Assembly (NCBI GenBank): GCA_937910235.1
Contig: CALENB010000429.1
Coordinates: forward strand, 1-38,817
DNA: 38,817 nucleotides
Reading direction: 5' to 3'
Origin: an uncultured Myxococcales bacterium
Lineage (GTDB): Bacteria > Myxococcota_A > UBA9042
This document shows positions 8,885 through 17,299 of this stretch, one piece after another. Made by a program: the position numbers and the translations under genes. Every line of letters begins with the position of its first letter. The first letter of the stretch is position 1. Below the pieces are notes generated by a model, which was not told where the DNA came from, ran no database searches, and saw nothing but the letters and a program-made list of their open reading frames with translations.

Positions 8885-10975
8885 CTAGGCCGACGTCAGG
8901 ACCAGGGCGGTGCCGGCGAACCGAGGATCCAGCTCTGCGGCTGGATCGAGGCCACCGAGTTCGGCGTCCAGTCGGTCGAGCGTGCGCGCCAGAAAGTTCT
9001 CGAGCGGGGCGACCTCGGCGTCGCTCAGGCCCGGATTCGCGAGCAAAGAGCGGCTCAGCGCGTCGCGTAGGCTTGGGTTGACGCGGCGCTGCCCGACGGG
9101 CCCGGTGAAGGCGTCGGTCAAGAATCGCTTCGCGGCGTCGGGCGGCAGCGCGGCGAGCCGTGGTTGACCCTCCAAGACGGTCCAGGCGATGGCGGTGGCC
9201 AGCAGGGACGTCAGCTCGAGCTCCTCGTCGACACCATCGGCCATCTCGAGTGACAGCCGCGCCACGGCGGCCTTCAGGTGGTGATCGCCGAGCCCCTCCA
9301 ACACGCCCACCGCGGCCTCGACACCGGCGAGCACCGCGCCGGCCTCGTCGATCTCGGCCCGGCGTTCAAAGGGGCGGAACTGTGGCAGCTGCGCCTCTTC
9401 GTCTTCGCCGTCGGCGAGACGGAGGCCGTCGAGATCTTGGGCGGCGCCGATTGGGCGCGGAATGGGACGCCCCGGCAGCGGCCTGCACAGCCCGGCCAGC
9501 AGCAGACCCAGCTCTGGTCCCGCGAGCTCCAGTCGGCCACCGAGCTGGCGACGCAGACGCAACGCACGGTGGTGCAACATCACCACCAAGCTGTGCCCGA
9601 CCGTGAACAGCTCGCCCAGCGGCATCAAGCGCAGCAGCGCCGCGCCGCGCTCAACGTCGTCGCGCGCGAGCCAGCTCAGTCCCATGTCCGCGGTCAGCAG
9701 GGCATGTCGCGACCAGCCTCTGAGCTCCTCGGTCTCCGATGGTCGTCGCGCCCGAGCTGCCTGCAGTCGGTAGGCCAACTGCACCATGGCGAGCTGCAGC
9801 CGCGCCGTCTCCTCGTCGCTGCAGAGCGCGACGGCTTGCGCGAGGAAGGGCGCGCGTCCCAGGCCATGCAGCGCGATGTCGGCCCGGGCCGCCAGGGCCT
9901 CCGGCACAAAGGGCAGCGCCTCACCGATCTCGGCGCGTTCACCGGCGAGCAGCGCGTCTGCCTGCGTCCGCGCCTCAGCGGGCGGCACGAAAGCGTAGAC
10001 GCCCATCGCCTCTTCGCGCGCGGGAAAACCGTGCGTGACGTTGCGCTTGTTGCGGGTCTCGTACAGGTCCTCCGCCATGGAGGTCGGCAGCTCCCAGCGC
10101 GTAGCGCGCAGAATGCGACGGCCACGCACCAGATCGATGCGGTAGACCGACTCCAAGATGATGCGAATCGGCGCCAGCGCGTCATCGTCCATTGGCACGC
10201 CCACGACCATGCAGCCGTCGGGCGAGATGAAGCTCTCCCAGTCTTCCGGCAGCAGCTCGTCGGCCTCTTCGGCGGTCTCGTAGACGCGGGCGGAAGCAGA
10301 GACGAACGTGCACAACAGCGCGTCTTCCTGCGAGGCGAGGAAGCGGTCGACGGTCTCCTGATTCGCGCTCACCGCGACGGCCAGCAGGTGGGCGAAACGT
10401 CGCCGGTCGAGCACATCGCCGTCCCACACGTCGAGATCGACCAAGGTCTGCATCTGCCGCGGCGAGGCGAGCGACATCAACGCAGCGCCGTCCGAAAGAC
10501 CGATATCCTTGAGCAAAAACGTGAATTCTTCGGCCGGAAGCGCCTGCAACGTGAGCGCTGGATCGGGCAGATCGAGCAAGAAGTCGAGCTTGTCGGTGCC
10601 ACTCATGCGGTGGAAATCGGGCGGCATCCGGCTGAGACCGAAGCCCTGCTCGCCCTGGGCCAGCAGCGGCGCCAGCGCGATGCCACGCTCGGTCGGGAAC
10701 TCTTCGTAGGGGTCGGGGGCGACATAGGTCATCCGCACGAGGTCGCCGATGCGCTCATACTGATCGACCCCGAGCCGCGCCGCGTCCAGCGTGTCCGCGC
10801 GGACGAGGTAGCCGGAGACACCGGTGACCAGCGGGATGTCGTCATCGCCGCCATCTTCGTCATCTGCGGTCGGCACGACGCTCGTCGGCATCACGGGCGC
10901 GAGCGCGGGGGTCGACGCACGCTGTGCGAGCGCCTGCTGCGCGAGACGGAACTGCTCTTCGGCTTTGGTTGTCAT
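8885..10975 (-). CDS. DUF6178 family protein
   Basis: A 696-residue, acidic, Leu/Ala-rich cytosolic protein without signal peptide or membrane segment. The region around residues 120-210 (SGTDKLDFLLDLPDPALTLQALPAEEFTFLLKDIG followed by LASPRQMQTLVDLDVWDGD) has the repeated Leu-Pro pattern I associate with the deltaproteobacterial DUF6178 family, whose function is unknown. The second half is predicted helical with no catalytic motif that I recognise. AGGAG nine bases before the ATG at 10975 supports this start over the in-frame upstream one at 11002. It is 49 bp upstream of the xerC-like gene on the same strand, so co-transcription is possible. Confidence 0.75.
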   Translation of the reverse strand: MTTKAEEQFRLAQQALAQRASTPALAPVMPTSVVPTADDEDGGDDDIPLVTGVSGYLVRADTLDAARLGVDQYERIGDLVRMTYVAPDPYEEFPTERGIALAPLLAQGEQGFGLSRMPPDFHRMSGTDKLDFLLDLPDPALTLQALPAEEFTFLLKDIGLSDGAALMSLASPRQMQTLVDLDVWDGDVLDRRRFAHLLAVAVSANQETVDRFLASQEDALLCTFVSASARVYETAEEADELLPEDWESFISPDGCMVVGVPMDDDALAPIRIILESVYRIDLVRGRRILRATRWELPTSMAEDLYETRNKRNVTHGFPAREEAMGVYAFVPPAEARTQADALLAGERAEIGEALPFVPEALAARADIALHGLGRAPFLAQAVALCSDEETARLQLAMVQLAYRLQAARARRPSETEELRGWSRHALLTADMGLSWLARDDVERGAALLRLMPLGELFTVGHSLVVMLHHRALRLRRQLGGRLELAGPELGLLLAGLCRPLPGRPIPRPIGAAQDLDGLRLADGEDEEAQLPQFRPFERRAEIDEAGAVLAGVEAAVGVLEGLGDHHLKAAVARLSLEMADGVDEELELTSLLATAIAWTVLEGQPRLAALPPDAAKRFLTDAFTGPVGQRRVNPSLRDALSRSLLANPGLSDAEVAPLENFLARTLDRLDAELGGLDPAAELDPRFAGTALVLTSA

Positions 10976-11077
10976 CCTCAACTCCTGGCGCGGTGGGTGC
11001 AAAGCTCACATCGCGCGCGCAAGGAAAGCACGGCGGCCCCGTGATGCAAGGTCGGGATGACTCAGCCGACCCCGCGC

Positions 11078-12121
11078 TTACGGCACCAGCGCATAGCGGC
11101 CTTGGCGATCGATCCAGGCGTCGCGACCGCCGATCACCACGTGGGCGAGGCCGTTATCGAAGCCAAAGGCGGCGTCAAATCGTGGCGGGATGGCCCACGT
11201 GCCGCGTTTGTCGAGGTAACCGCTGCGACCGGCCTCGCGTGCGACGGCGAGACCACCAGAGAAGTCGCCGACACGCTCAAATCGCGGCGGGATCACCAAG
11301 CGCCCGGCCGGATCGACCCAGCCCCAGCCCTTGGGGCTATGGACTGCGGCGAGCCCCTCCGAGAATCGCCGCGCGCCCTGCCACGCCGCCGGCACGGCGG
11401 TCTGCCCGGAGCGGTCGATGAATCCCCAGCGGCCGGCGATGAGGGCGGCGGCGCGACCTTCGTGGAAATCCCCGGCGTGCTCGAAGCAGGCCGGCATCGC
11501 GGGCGCGCCAGCGCGATCGACAAAACACATCTGTTGGCCGTTATCGACCCGCGCGCGGCCCTCGCTGAAGTGCCAGACGTCGTCCCAGGTCGGCTGAATG
11601 ACCCAGGCGCCCGTGGTGTCGACAAATCCCCATCTGCCGCGCTCGCTGGCTGGCGCGAGGCCCTCGGCGAAGCTGCGAAGGCTCGTGAAGCGCGGCGCGA
11701 TCTGAACTTCACCGTTCGTGTCGATGGCGGCGTAGCGTCCGTCGCGTGCGACCACCGCCAGCCCTTCTGAGAAGGCGTTGGAATCGTCCCAGGTCGGCGC
11801 GATCACCTCGCGGCCGGCGCTGTCGATGTAGCCCCAGAATCCGCCACGCCGAACGGCGGCGCGATTGTCGCTGAATGGGCCAGCGTCGTCGTAGCGCGCC
11901 GCGACGACAAGCTGACCCGCCGGCGAGGCAAACCCCCACAGGCCGCCGCGTCGCACGGCAATCAGGGGCGGCGGGGTGGATGTCGGAGTGGGGCTCGGCG
12001 TGGAAGTTGGGGTCGTCTGACCGGGAGGCATGTCGGGAGGTCTCGTCGGCATGCTGCTACACCCAAGCGCGCTGTGCGCCGCACCAGACAGCGCGACGAG
12101 CAGCGCCATGCGGCCGATCAA
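11078..12121 (-). CDS. WG-repeat lipoprotein, candidate partner of the upstream amidase
   Basis: A 347-residue predicted lipoprotein. MIGRMALLVALSGAAHSALGC gives lipobox SALGC (Cys21), then a Pro/Thr/Ser linker to about residue 50. The rest is a chain of WG repeats, each ~35 residues with the pattern GxWGF(I/V)D-x-x-G-x-x-V(I)-x-P-x-(F/W)-x-x-x-x-x-F-S-EGLA; about eight can be counted. WG repeats are thought to form beta-propeller-like binding folds. The start is TTG at 12121, directly after the TAG of the amidase gene; an ATG at 12109 is an alternative but loses the only basic residue of the n-region. The zero-gap arrangement and periplasmic location make it a candidate immunity or binding partner of the amidase (inference, not shown). 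Confidence 0.82.
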   Translation of the reverse strand: MIGRMALLVALSGAAHSALGCSSMPTRPPDMPPGQTTPTSTPSPTPTSTPPPLIAVRRGGLWGFASPAGQLVVAARYDDAGPFSDNRAAVRRGGFWGYIDSAGREVIAPTWDDSNAFSEGLAVVARDGRYAAIDTNGEVQIAPRFTSLRSFAEGLAPASERGRWGFVDTTGAWVIQPTWDDVWHFSEGRARVDNGQQMCFVDRAGAPAMPACFEHAGDFHEGRAAALIAGRWGFIDRSGQTAVPAAWQGARRFSEGLAAVHSPKGWGWVDPAGRLVIPPRFERVGDFSGGLAVAREAGRSGYLDKRGTWAIPPRFDAAFGFDNGLAHVVIGGRDAWIDRQGRYALVP

Positions 12122-13123
12122 CTACATGTACCAGACCTTGAGCTTCTGCGACGGGTACCACTCGTTGGCGTCAGAGAGCTGCTCGCCGTTGAAGATATCG
12201 ACGTGGCCGGTGCCGCTGTAGCCGAAGATCTTGTCGAAGGCGACGATCCCTTTGCGGCCCTTGACCTCCTCGCGCGCCTCGTCAGAGAAGCCCTTCGAGA
12301 AAGCGTTGGAGTCCGAGTAGCGACCGCGCTTTGGCCACTCGGCGTGGGCCTTGCCGCCCCAGTGCTCAACGTAGGTCCACATCTCCTTCGCGGAGAGGAT
12401 GTAGTACCAGCCGGTCTTGCGACTGTACGGCAGGCGGCGCGGGTCGAGACCGGCGGCCTTGGCCTTGTCGCGCGTCAGCTTGAAGTTGCCGCCGAGCTTA
12501 TTGAACATGACCGACATGCGGATCGCGCAGGTGTTGCTGTACTGGTGGGGATCCCAGCCCTGCTCTTCCTGGAGGTCGTCGCTCGCGGTGTTCTGACTGG
12601 AGTCGCTCTGGTAGTTGTGCGGGTGCGCGTCCCACATCTCCTCGAACTCCTTGGGAATCTGGCTTCCAGACGCCGCTGGGCCACCCGCGTTGTTCGAGCT
12701 GTTCTGCGGCGACGGGGCGGGCGGAGCGACGGTCTTGCCGCTGTCCATCAAACCGAGCGTACCCTTGCCGATGACGCCGTCGTTGCCGAGGCCTGCGCCG
12801 GTCTGCCACGCCTTGACGGCGATGGTGGTCATGGCGCCCCAGCTGCCGTCCGCGCCGGCGCTGCCGAGGTTGAAGCCCTGCTTGACCAGGAACTCCTGCA
12901 CCGCGCGGACCGCTGGCCCGCGTGCGCCGTGGCGCAGCACCGCGCCGCCGGAGGCGACCTGCTCGAGCACGTGATCACCGGAGAACAGCGGGTTCTGAAG
13001 CGCGCCGCCGCCGGGTGCCTGCGGCCGCTGAGGCTGCTGTGCCGGTGTCTGCGCGTCGTTCTGTTGATCGCTACTTGGCTGCCCCGGACGCTGCCCCGGA
13101 CGTTGCTGCTGACCCCAAACCAT
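12122..13123 (-). CDS. Peptidoglycan-binding domain fused to Tae4-like amidase
   Basis: A 333-residue protein. Residues 1-40 are Gln/Pro-rich with no signal peptide. Residues ~48-127 match a PG_binding_1 domain (LRHGARGPAVRAVQEFLVKQG, then AMTTIAVKAWQ and GVIGKGTL). After a linker, residues ~155-333 resemble the Tae4 family of type VI secretion amidases, NlpC/P60-like enzymes that cut the peptide stems of peptidoglycan: nucleophile motif NTCAIRMSVMFN (Cys199), WYYILSAKEM, and KGIVAFD...GHVDIFNG with His307 and Asp309. Absence of a Sec signal fits delivery by a contractile apparatus or lysis rather than export. The ATG at 13123 has a GGGGG run upstream. The lipoprotein gene follows with no gap. 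No T6SS gene is in the window; an autolysin-like role is the alternative. Confidence 0.8.
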   Translation of the reverse strand: MVWGQQQRPGQRPGQPSSDQQNDAQTPAQQPQRPQAPGGGALQNPLFSGDHVLEQVASGGAVLRHGARGPAVRAVQEFLVKQGFNLGSAGADGSWGAMTTIAVKAWQTGAGLGNDGVIGKGTLGLMDSGKTVAPPAPSPQNSSNNAGGPAASGSQIPKEFEEMWDAHPHNYQSDSSQNTASDDLQEEQGWDPHQYSNTCAIRMSVMFNKLGGNFKLTRDKAKAAGLDPRRLPYSRKTGWYYILSAKEMWTYVEHWGGKAHAEWPKRGRYSDSNAFSKGFSDEAREEVKGRKGIVAFDKIFGYSGTGHVDIFNGEQLSDANEWYPSQKLKVWYM

Positions 13124-13302
13124 GGCTCTACCCCCAACTGAAGCTATCTGGTCTCGTCACGAGCCTTGCGGCACCTGCGACCCCCCTAGGATGCGTCAGC
13201 TTTCGTCCCGGCGCCATCGCTTCCGACATCGACTGGGTGTGCGCTGAGGCATCCAGACCCCGATCCGACGGCGAGACACCGATCGAAATCATGGGCTTGG
13301 GC

Positions 13303-13322
13303 CGCTTCGCTGCCACGAAGCG
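13303..13322 (-). terminator. Hairpin downstream of folE
   Basis: CGCTTCG (13303-13309) and CGAAGCG (13316-13322) are perfect 7-bp arms around a 6-base loop, beginning 24 bases after the folE stop. No U-tract follows on the minus strand, so it is not a standard intrinsic terminator. It may stabilise the 3' end or act as a weak terminator. The rest of the 222-bp gap before the amidase gene shows no coding sequence. Confidence 0.4.
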
Positions 13323-13345
13323 TTCGGCTCCGCTACGCGGCGAAA

Positions 13346-13894
13346 TCAGCGGCGCAGCGAGATCAGCTGCATGAGCTCGCTGCGGGTCGACGGATCATCA
13401 CGAAACGCGCCGTACATCGCGCTCGTCACCGTGACGGCGTTCGACTTCTGCACACCGCGCACCACCATGCAGAGGTGTGTGGCCTCCATGATCACGGCGA
13501 CACCAGCGGGATCCAACGCCTCCTGCAGGGCATCGGCGACTTGGGTGGTCAAGCGCTCTTGCACCTGCAGCCGCTTGGCGAAGGTGTCGACGACCCGGGC
13601 CAGCTTGCTCAGGCCGACGACCTTGCCGCGGGGCAAATAGGCGACGTGCGCGCGGCCCATGAAGGGCAGCATGTGGTGCTCACACATGGACGAGAAGTCG
13701 ATATCCCGCACCAGCACGATCTCTTCGTTGTCGACGGTGAAGAGCGCAGATCGCAGGATCGCGATGGGATCTTCGTCATACCCCTTGGTCATGAAACGCA
13801 GCGCTTTGGCGACGCGTTCGGGGGTTTTTTGCAGCCCCTCGCGGTCCGGATCTTCGCCGATGGCGACGAGCTGTTGGCGGATCAGGTCTTCCAT
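13346..13894 (-). CDS. folE: GTP cyclohydrolase I
   Basis: A 182-residue cytosolic enzyme that converts GTP to 7,8-dihydroneopterin triphosphate, the first step of folate (and queuosine-type) biosynthesis. The length is normal for bacterial FolE. Zinc ligands are visible: Cys71 and His74 in MCEHHMLPF and Cys142 in [11 protein letters not shown]. Family motifs [26 protein letters not shown] and the C-terminal [12 protein letters not shown] are intact. The ATG at 13894 is preceded by GGAG seven bases upstream; the frame is open further to 14014 but that part only translates the 10-bp tandem repeat. No other folate gene is adjacent. Confidence 0.97.
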   Translation of the reverse strand: MEDLIRQQLVAIGEDPDREGLQKTPERVAKALRFMTKGYDEDPIAILRSALFTVDNEEIVLVRDIDFSSMCEHHMLPFMGRAHVAYLPRGKVVGLSKLARVVDTFAKRLQVQERLTTQVADALQEALDPAGVAVIMEATHLCMVVRGVQKSNAVTVTSAMYGAFRDDPSTRSELMQLISLRR

Positions 13895-13930
13895 GGCTGG
13901 CTCCAGCGGCAGGGACGAAACAGGTGGACA

Positions 13931-13980
13931 CGGGGCGATGCAGGGCGATGCGGGGCGATGCGGGGCGATGCGGGGCGATG
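13931..13980. repeat. 10-bp tandem repeat, 5 copies, in the folE leader
   Basis: The unit CGGGGCGATG is repeated five times (13931-13980; the second copy has one change, CAGGGCGATG), with a degenerate sixth copy to 13990. It starts 37 bp upstream of the folE start, in the promoter/leader region, with a period near one helical turn. It belongs to no gene in the window. Confidence 0.9.
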
Positions 13981-14088
13981 TGCGGCGACGAGACGGGAGG
14001 AGGCGGGAGACCATGCCGCGAATTCGCGATCTGCGCCAGGGACTAGGGCTGCAAGCGTGTGACCCTGCAGATGAAGCCAGCGACGACC

Positions 14089-14376
14089 CTAGCCGCGCAG
14101 CAGCTCCGGGGCGACCTCAGCGATCAGCGCGAGCGACACGGGCGCTGGCGGTACGGCCCCCTGCGGCATCTTCGCGAAGGTGACGCTGGCCCACTCGAAC
14201 GGGCAATGCCGGCACGCCTCGCCGCAGCAGTAGCCGCGCTGCAGATGACCGATCCACGACGTCACGCGGAAGCCGGTGGTGGGGTCGAGGTAGGCGCTCT
14301 GACGGGCGGTGACCGCGGCGGCGTGGGCGGATTCAAAGGGCGCAGACGGGGCGCGGCCGTTGGCGGCGGGAGGCAT
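14089..14376 (-). CDS. DUF5522-like small Cys-motif protein
   Basis: A 95-residue cytosolic protein. The conserved core is [13 protein letters not shown] (Cys50, 51, 55, 58), preceded by a WIGHLQRG segment. This CC-x3-C-x2-C signature is that of the DUF5522 family, small proteins of unknown function that probably bind metal (inference from the cysteines). The ATG at 14376 has GGAG eight bases upstream; an in-frame start at 14433 would run into the preceding gene and lacks support. It lies 28 bp downstream of the Tat-type lipoprotein gene on the same strand, so the two are probably one transcript. Confidence 0.75.
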   Translation of the reverse strand: MPPAANGRAPSAPFESAHAAAVTARQSAYLDPTTGFRVTSWIGHLQRGYCCGEACRHCPFEWASVTFAKMPQGAVPPAPVSLALIAEVAPELLRG

Positions 14377-14404
14377 GACGAGCTCCAGAGCGGGGTCGTG
14401 TGAC

Positions 14405-15256
14405 TTAGAGCCCGAGGCCAACACGGGCGTCATCGGCCGCTTTGACCCCGGGAAGCTGGACTTTGGGGTCGAGCTTCAGCGCTTGTTTGAACGCACCGAC
14501 CGCTTCGCTCGCCAGACCCAGCTGCACGGCGACTTCGCCCCGGAGCGCCCAACGCTTGGCCGCTTCGGCGCTGCTGAGTCCTTCGGTCTCTGTCGCGGTC
14601 TTCGCGGCCGCGAACGCGTCTTTGAAGCGCCAGCCCGCCAGCAGGTCGCGCACCCGCTGCACGTGATCGCCGCGCGCGTTCGCGGCTTTGGCGAGGGCGT
14701 CGCGCTGCGCCCACTCGCTCGCGTCAAAGCGAAACTTACCGCCCTGTTTACGCTCTTCGAGTGGCCAACGTCGAGCGCGGATGACCATCCAGCCGCGCTG
14801 CGAGAGCCACAGCTCATAGGACTCCCGCATCACCAGTACGTACGTGGGGTCGATAATCATCGTCGTGAAGGTGAACTGCGCCTCGCTGCCGACGACCCGG
14901 ATGACGGGATCTTTGAAGCGGAGCATGCGCCCCTCGGTCGGCGGGCTGTGATACGTGTGCAGCGCCCGGTCGACAAAGTGAGCGTAATCCAGCACGAGAT
15001 CGTGGGGCCCTTTGTCCGGCCCGCGGGCGACGACAAGCGTGCCGTTGGTGGCCCACGGCCGCAGCGAGGGTCCCAAGTGGTGGCGCAGCAACCCGGCCCG
15101 GCGAGCGTACAGGACCGCGCCCATCACCTCGCCCTCAACCTTGCGATTTCTAGGCGATCGCGGATCCTCCACCACGGTGATCGGGCCGCAACCGCTGAGC
15201 GCGAGCGCGCCCAGGCCGGTGGCGGAGAGGCGAGTGAGGAAACGGCGACGATCCAT
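14405..15256 (-). CDS. Tat-type lipoprotein with C-terminal TPR-like region
   Basis: A 283-residue predicted lipoprotein. MDRRRFLTRLSATGLGALALSGC has a twin-arginine motif (RRRFL) and lipobox LSGC (Cys23), so it may be Tat-exported and lipidated. Residues ~40-185 form a mixed domain of no family I recognise. Residues ~190-283 are helical with a TPR-like pattern (AAKRWALRGEVAVQLGLASEAVGAFKQALKLDPK). GGAG eight bases before the ATG at 15256 supports the start. It leads a likely two-gene unit with the DUF5522 protein and is divergent from the phosphohexomutase gene. Confidence 0.78.
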   Translation of the reverse strand: MDRRRFLTRLSATGLGALALSGCGPITVVEDPRSPRNRKVEGEVMGAVLYARRAGLLRHHLGPSLRPWATNGTLVVARGPDKGPHDLVLDYAHFVDRALHTYHSPPTEGRMLRFKDPVIRVVGSEAQFTFTTMIIDPTYVLVMRESYELWLSQRGWMVIRARRWPLEERKQGGKFRFDASEWAQRDALAKAANARGDHVQRVRDLLAGWRFKDAFAAAKTATETEGLSSAEAAKRWALRGEVAVQLGLASEAVGAFKQALKLDPKVQLPGVKAADDARVGLGL

Positions 15257-15472
15257 CGGGAACTCCGTGCATAGACTGCTGTGGGCCGGAGAATGCGCCA
15301 CCCATGGTCGACTGCCAAGCGGTGTTCCGATCGCGCACCGTAGACACGCTTTTTGTCTCCGTCGTGCGCTGGCAGCCTAGATTCCTCGGCGCGGTGAACC
15401 ACCACAACATCGTTGCCTGCCGGCCTCATCGGGTGGTATCCAGCGACGCAGATCACCACCGGGAGCGCATTC

Positions 15473-17245
15473 ATGGCCGACCTTTCAGCACTTCTCAGCC
15501 AGGCGCGGGCCTTCGCGCACCAAGATCCCGACATCGACACCGCCACCGAGCTACGCGCCCGGATCGCTGCGGCAGAAGCTGGGGACGCAGAGGCGGCCGC
15601 CGATCTGCACGAGCGGTTCGCGGGTCGACTGAGCTTCGGTACCGCTGGGCTGCGCGGCCGGATCGAGGGCGGCACCAACCGCATGAACCGCGTCGTCGTG
15701 ATGCAGGCTGCGTGGGGCCTCGGCCAGTACGTGAACGCCGGCGGTATGGGCGTGGACGCAGCCAACGGGGTCGTGATCGCGTTTGACGGGCGCCACATGT
15801 CACGCCAGTTCGCCGAAGACACGGCCGCCGTGCTCGCCGCCATGGGCGTGCCGTGCCACCTCTTCGCCGAGGTCGCGCCGACGCCGGTGTGCGCCTTCGC
15901 GGTGCGTCACCTCGGCGCCGCCGCGGGTGTGATGGTGACGGCGAGCCACAACCCGCCGCGCGACAACGGCTACAAGGTCTACCAAGCGACCGGCGGCCAG
16001 ATCATCGCGCCGCACGACGAAGGCATCGCGGCGTGGATCGAGCGCGCGCCTGATGTCGATGTGATGCCGCGCATGACCCCGTTCGCCGCGGCGAGCGCGG
16101 GGCTGCGCCACGCGGTGGGCGATGACGTGCGCGACGCCTACTTCGACGGCGTCGCTGCGGGCTGCCTGCATCCCGGCGCGACGACGACCCATCCGCTGCC
16201 GATCGTCTACACAGCCATGCATGGCGTCGGCCACGCGAGCGTCGAGCGGGCCCTGCGCCGCGCCGGTGTGCATGGCATGGCGGTGGTGGCGAGCCAGACG
16301 GAGCCGGACGGCGCCTTTCCCACCGTCGCGTTCCCCAACCCCGAGGAGCCTGGCGCGATGGATCGCGCGCTGGCCTTGGCCGCCGAGGTCAACGCAGCGC
16401 TGATCTTGGCCAACGATCCAGACGCCGATCGGCTGGCGGTGGGTGTGCGCGACGGTGACGGCTATCGCATGTTGACGGGCAACGAGGTCGGCGCGCTGCT
16501 CGGCCACGACGCCATCGCGTTCACGGACACGGGCGGCGCGCAGAAGCTCGCCGTCACCACCATCGTGTCCTCGTCGATGCTCGGCCGCATCGCCACTGAC
16601 CTGGGCGCGTCCTACACGGAGACCCTCACGGGTTTTAAGTGGCTGGCCCACGCTGGCATCACGCGGCTGGCCGAGCGCGGCGAGCATTTCGTCTTCGGAT
16701 TTGAGGAGGCGCTGGGCTACAGCGTCGGGCCGATGGTGCGCGACAAAGACGGCGTCAGCGCGGTTGTGCGCCTCACCGAGCTGGCGTGCTGGCTCGCTGG
16801 CCAGGATCGCACGCTGCACGACGAGCTCGATCGGCTCGCGCTCGCCCACGGCCTCTCCGTCGGCGCGCAGTGGTCGGTGCGGCTGCCTGGCCAAGAAGGC
16901 CAAGCCCGGATCGTCGCCGCGATGACGGCGCTACGGGCGAAGGCCCCGGCGGAGCTGGCTGGGTGCGCTGTCGTGGCATGGCAGGACCTCGCCGACGGCT
17001 CCGCCTGGGCAGCGACCGGCAAGCCAAGCGATCTGGCGCTGCCGAGCGCCGACGTGCTGATCTACTACGATGACGAAGGCACACGGTTGGTGGTGCGACC
17101 GAGCGGCACCGAGCCCAAGATCAAGTTCTATCTGGAGAGCGTCGGCTGGCCCAAGACGCGCGAGCAGATCGCGGTGGTGCGGGCCGAGCGTGAGGCGCGG
17201 TTGGCGAACATCCGCGCCGGCGTCATGGCGGCCCTTGACCTGTAG
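15473..17245 (+). CDS. Phosphoglucomutase/phosphomannomutase (alpha-D-phosphohexomutase)
   Basis: A 590-residue cytosolic enzyme of the phosphohexomutase superfamily, interconverting sugar 1- and 6-phosphates through a phosphoserine. The four family signatures are present: FGTAGLRGRI near 55-64, catalytic TASHNPPRDNGYK with Ser158, metal-binding DPDADR (315-320), sugar-binding GFEEALGYS, and phosphate-binding RPSGTEPKIKFY near the C-terminus. The length fits the PgcA/PGM2-like branch (about 565-620 residues) rather than the ~450-residue GlmM/ManB branch, so glucose, mannose or pentose phosphates are all possible substrates. The ATG at 15473 has GGGAG nearby upstream. It is convergent with the outer-membrane protein gene. 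Confidence 0.94.
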   Translation: MADLSALLSQARAFAHQDPDIDTATELRARIAAAEAGDAEAAADLHERFAGRLSFGTAGLRGRIEGGTNRMNRVVVMQAAWGLGQYVNAGGMGVDAANGVVIAFDGRHMSRQFAEDTAAVLAAMGVPCHLFAEVAPTPVCAFAVRHLGAAAGVMVTASHNPPRDNGYKVYQATGGQIIAPHDEGIAAWIERAPDVDVMPRMTPFAAASAGLRHAVGDDVRDAYFDGVAAGCLHPGATTTHPLPIVYTAMHGVGHASVERALRRAGVHGMAVVASQTEPDGAFPTVAFPNPEEPGAMDRALALAAEVNAALILANDPDADRLAVGVRDGDGYRMLTGNEVGALLGHDAIAFTDTGGAQKLAVTTIVSSSMLGRIATDLGASYTETLTGFKWLAHAGITRLAERGEHFVFGFEEALGYSVGPMVRDKDGVSAVVRLTELACWLAGQDRTLHDELDRLALAHGLSVGAQWSVRLPGQEGQARIVAAMTALRAKAPAELAGCAVVAWQDLADGSAWAATGKPSDLALPSADVLIYYDDEGTRLVVRPSGTEPKIKFYLESVGWPKTREQIAVVRAEREARLANIRAGVMAALDL

Positions 17246-17299
17246 CGCTCACCCCAACAGGGGCGACTCTGCGCAGCTTTAAGGTCGGAAAATCAGGGT

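Noticed and set aside
9278-11044. A 588-codon open frame on the plus strand opposite the DUF6178 gene
   Set aside because: It mirrors the reverse strand of a gene with strong third-position G/C bias, has His/Arg/Gln-rich low-complexity translation and no recognisable domain. It is a shadow.
17246-17299. CCCC-AACA-GGGG hairpin between the phosphohexomutase and barrel genes
   Set aside because: Only four base pairs and no following T-tract; too weak to call a terminator.
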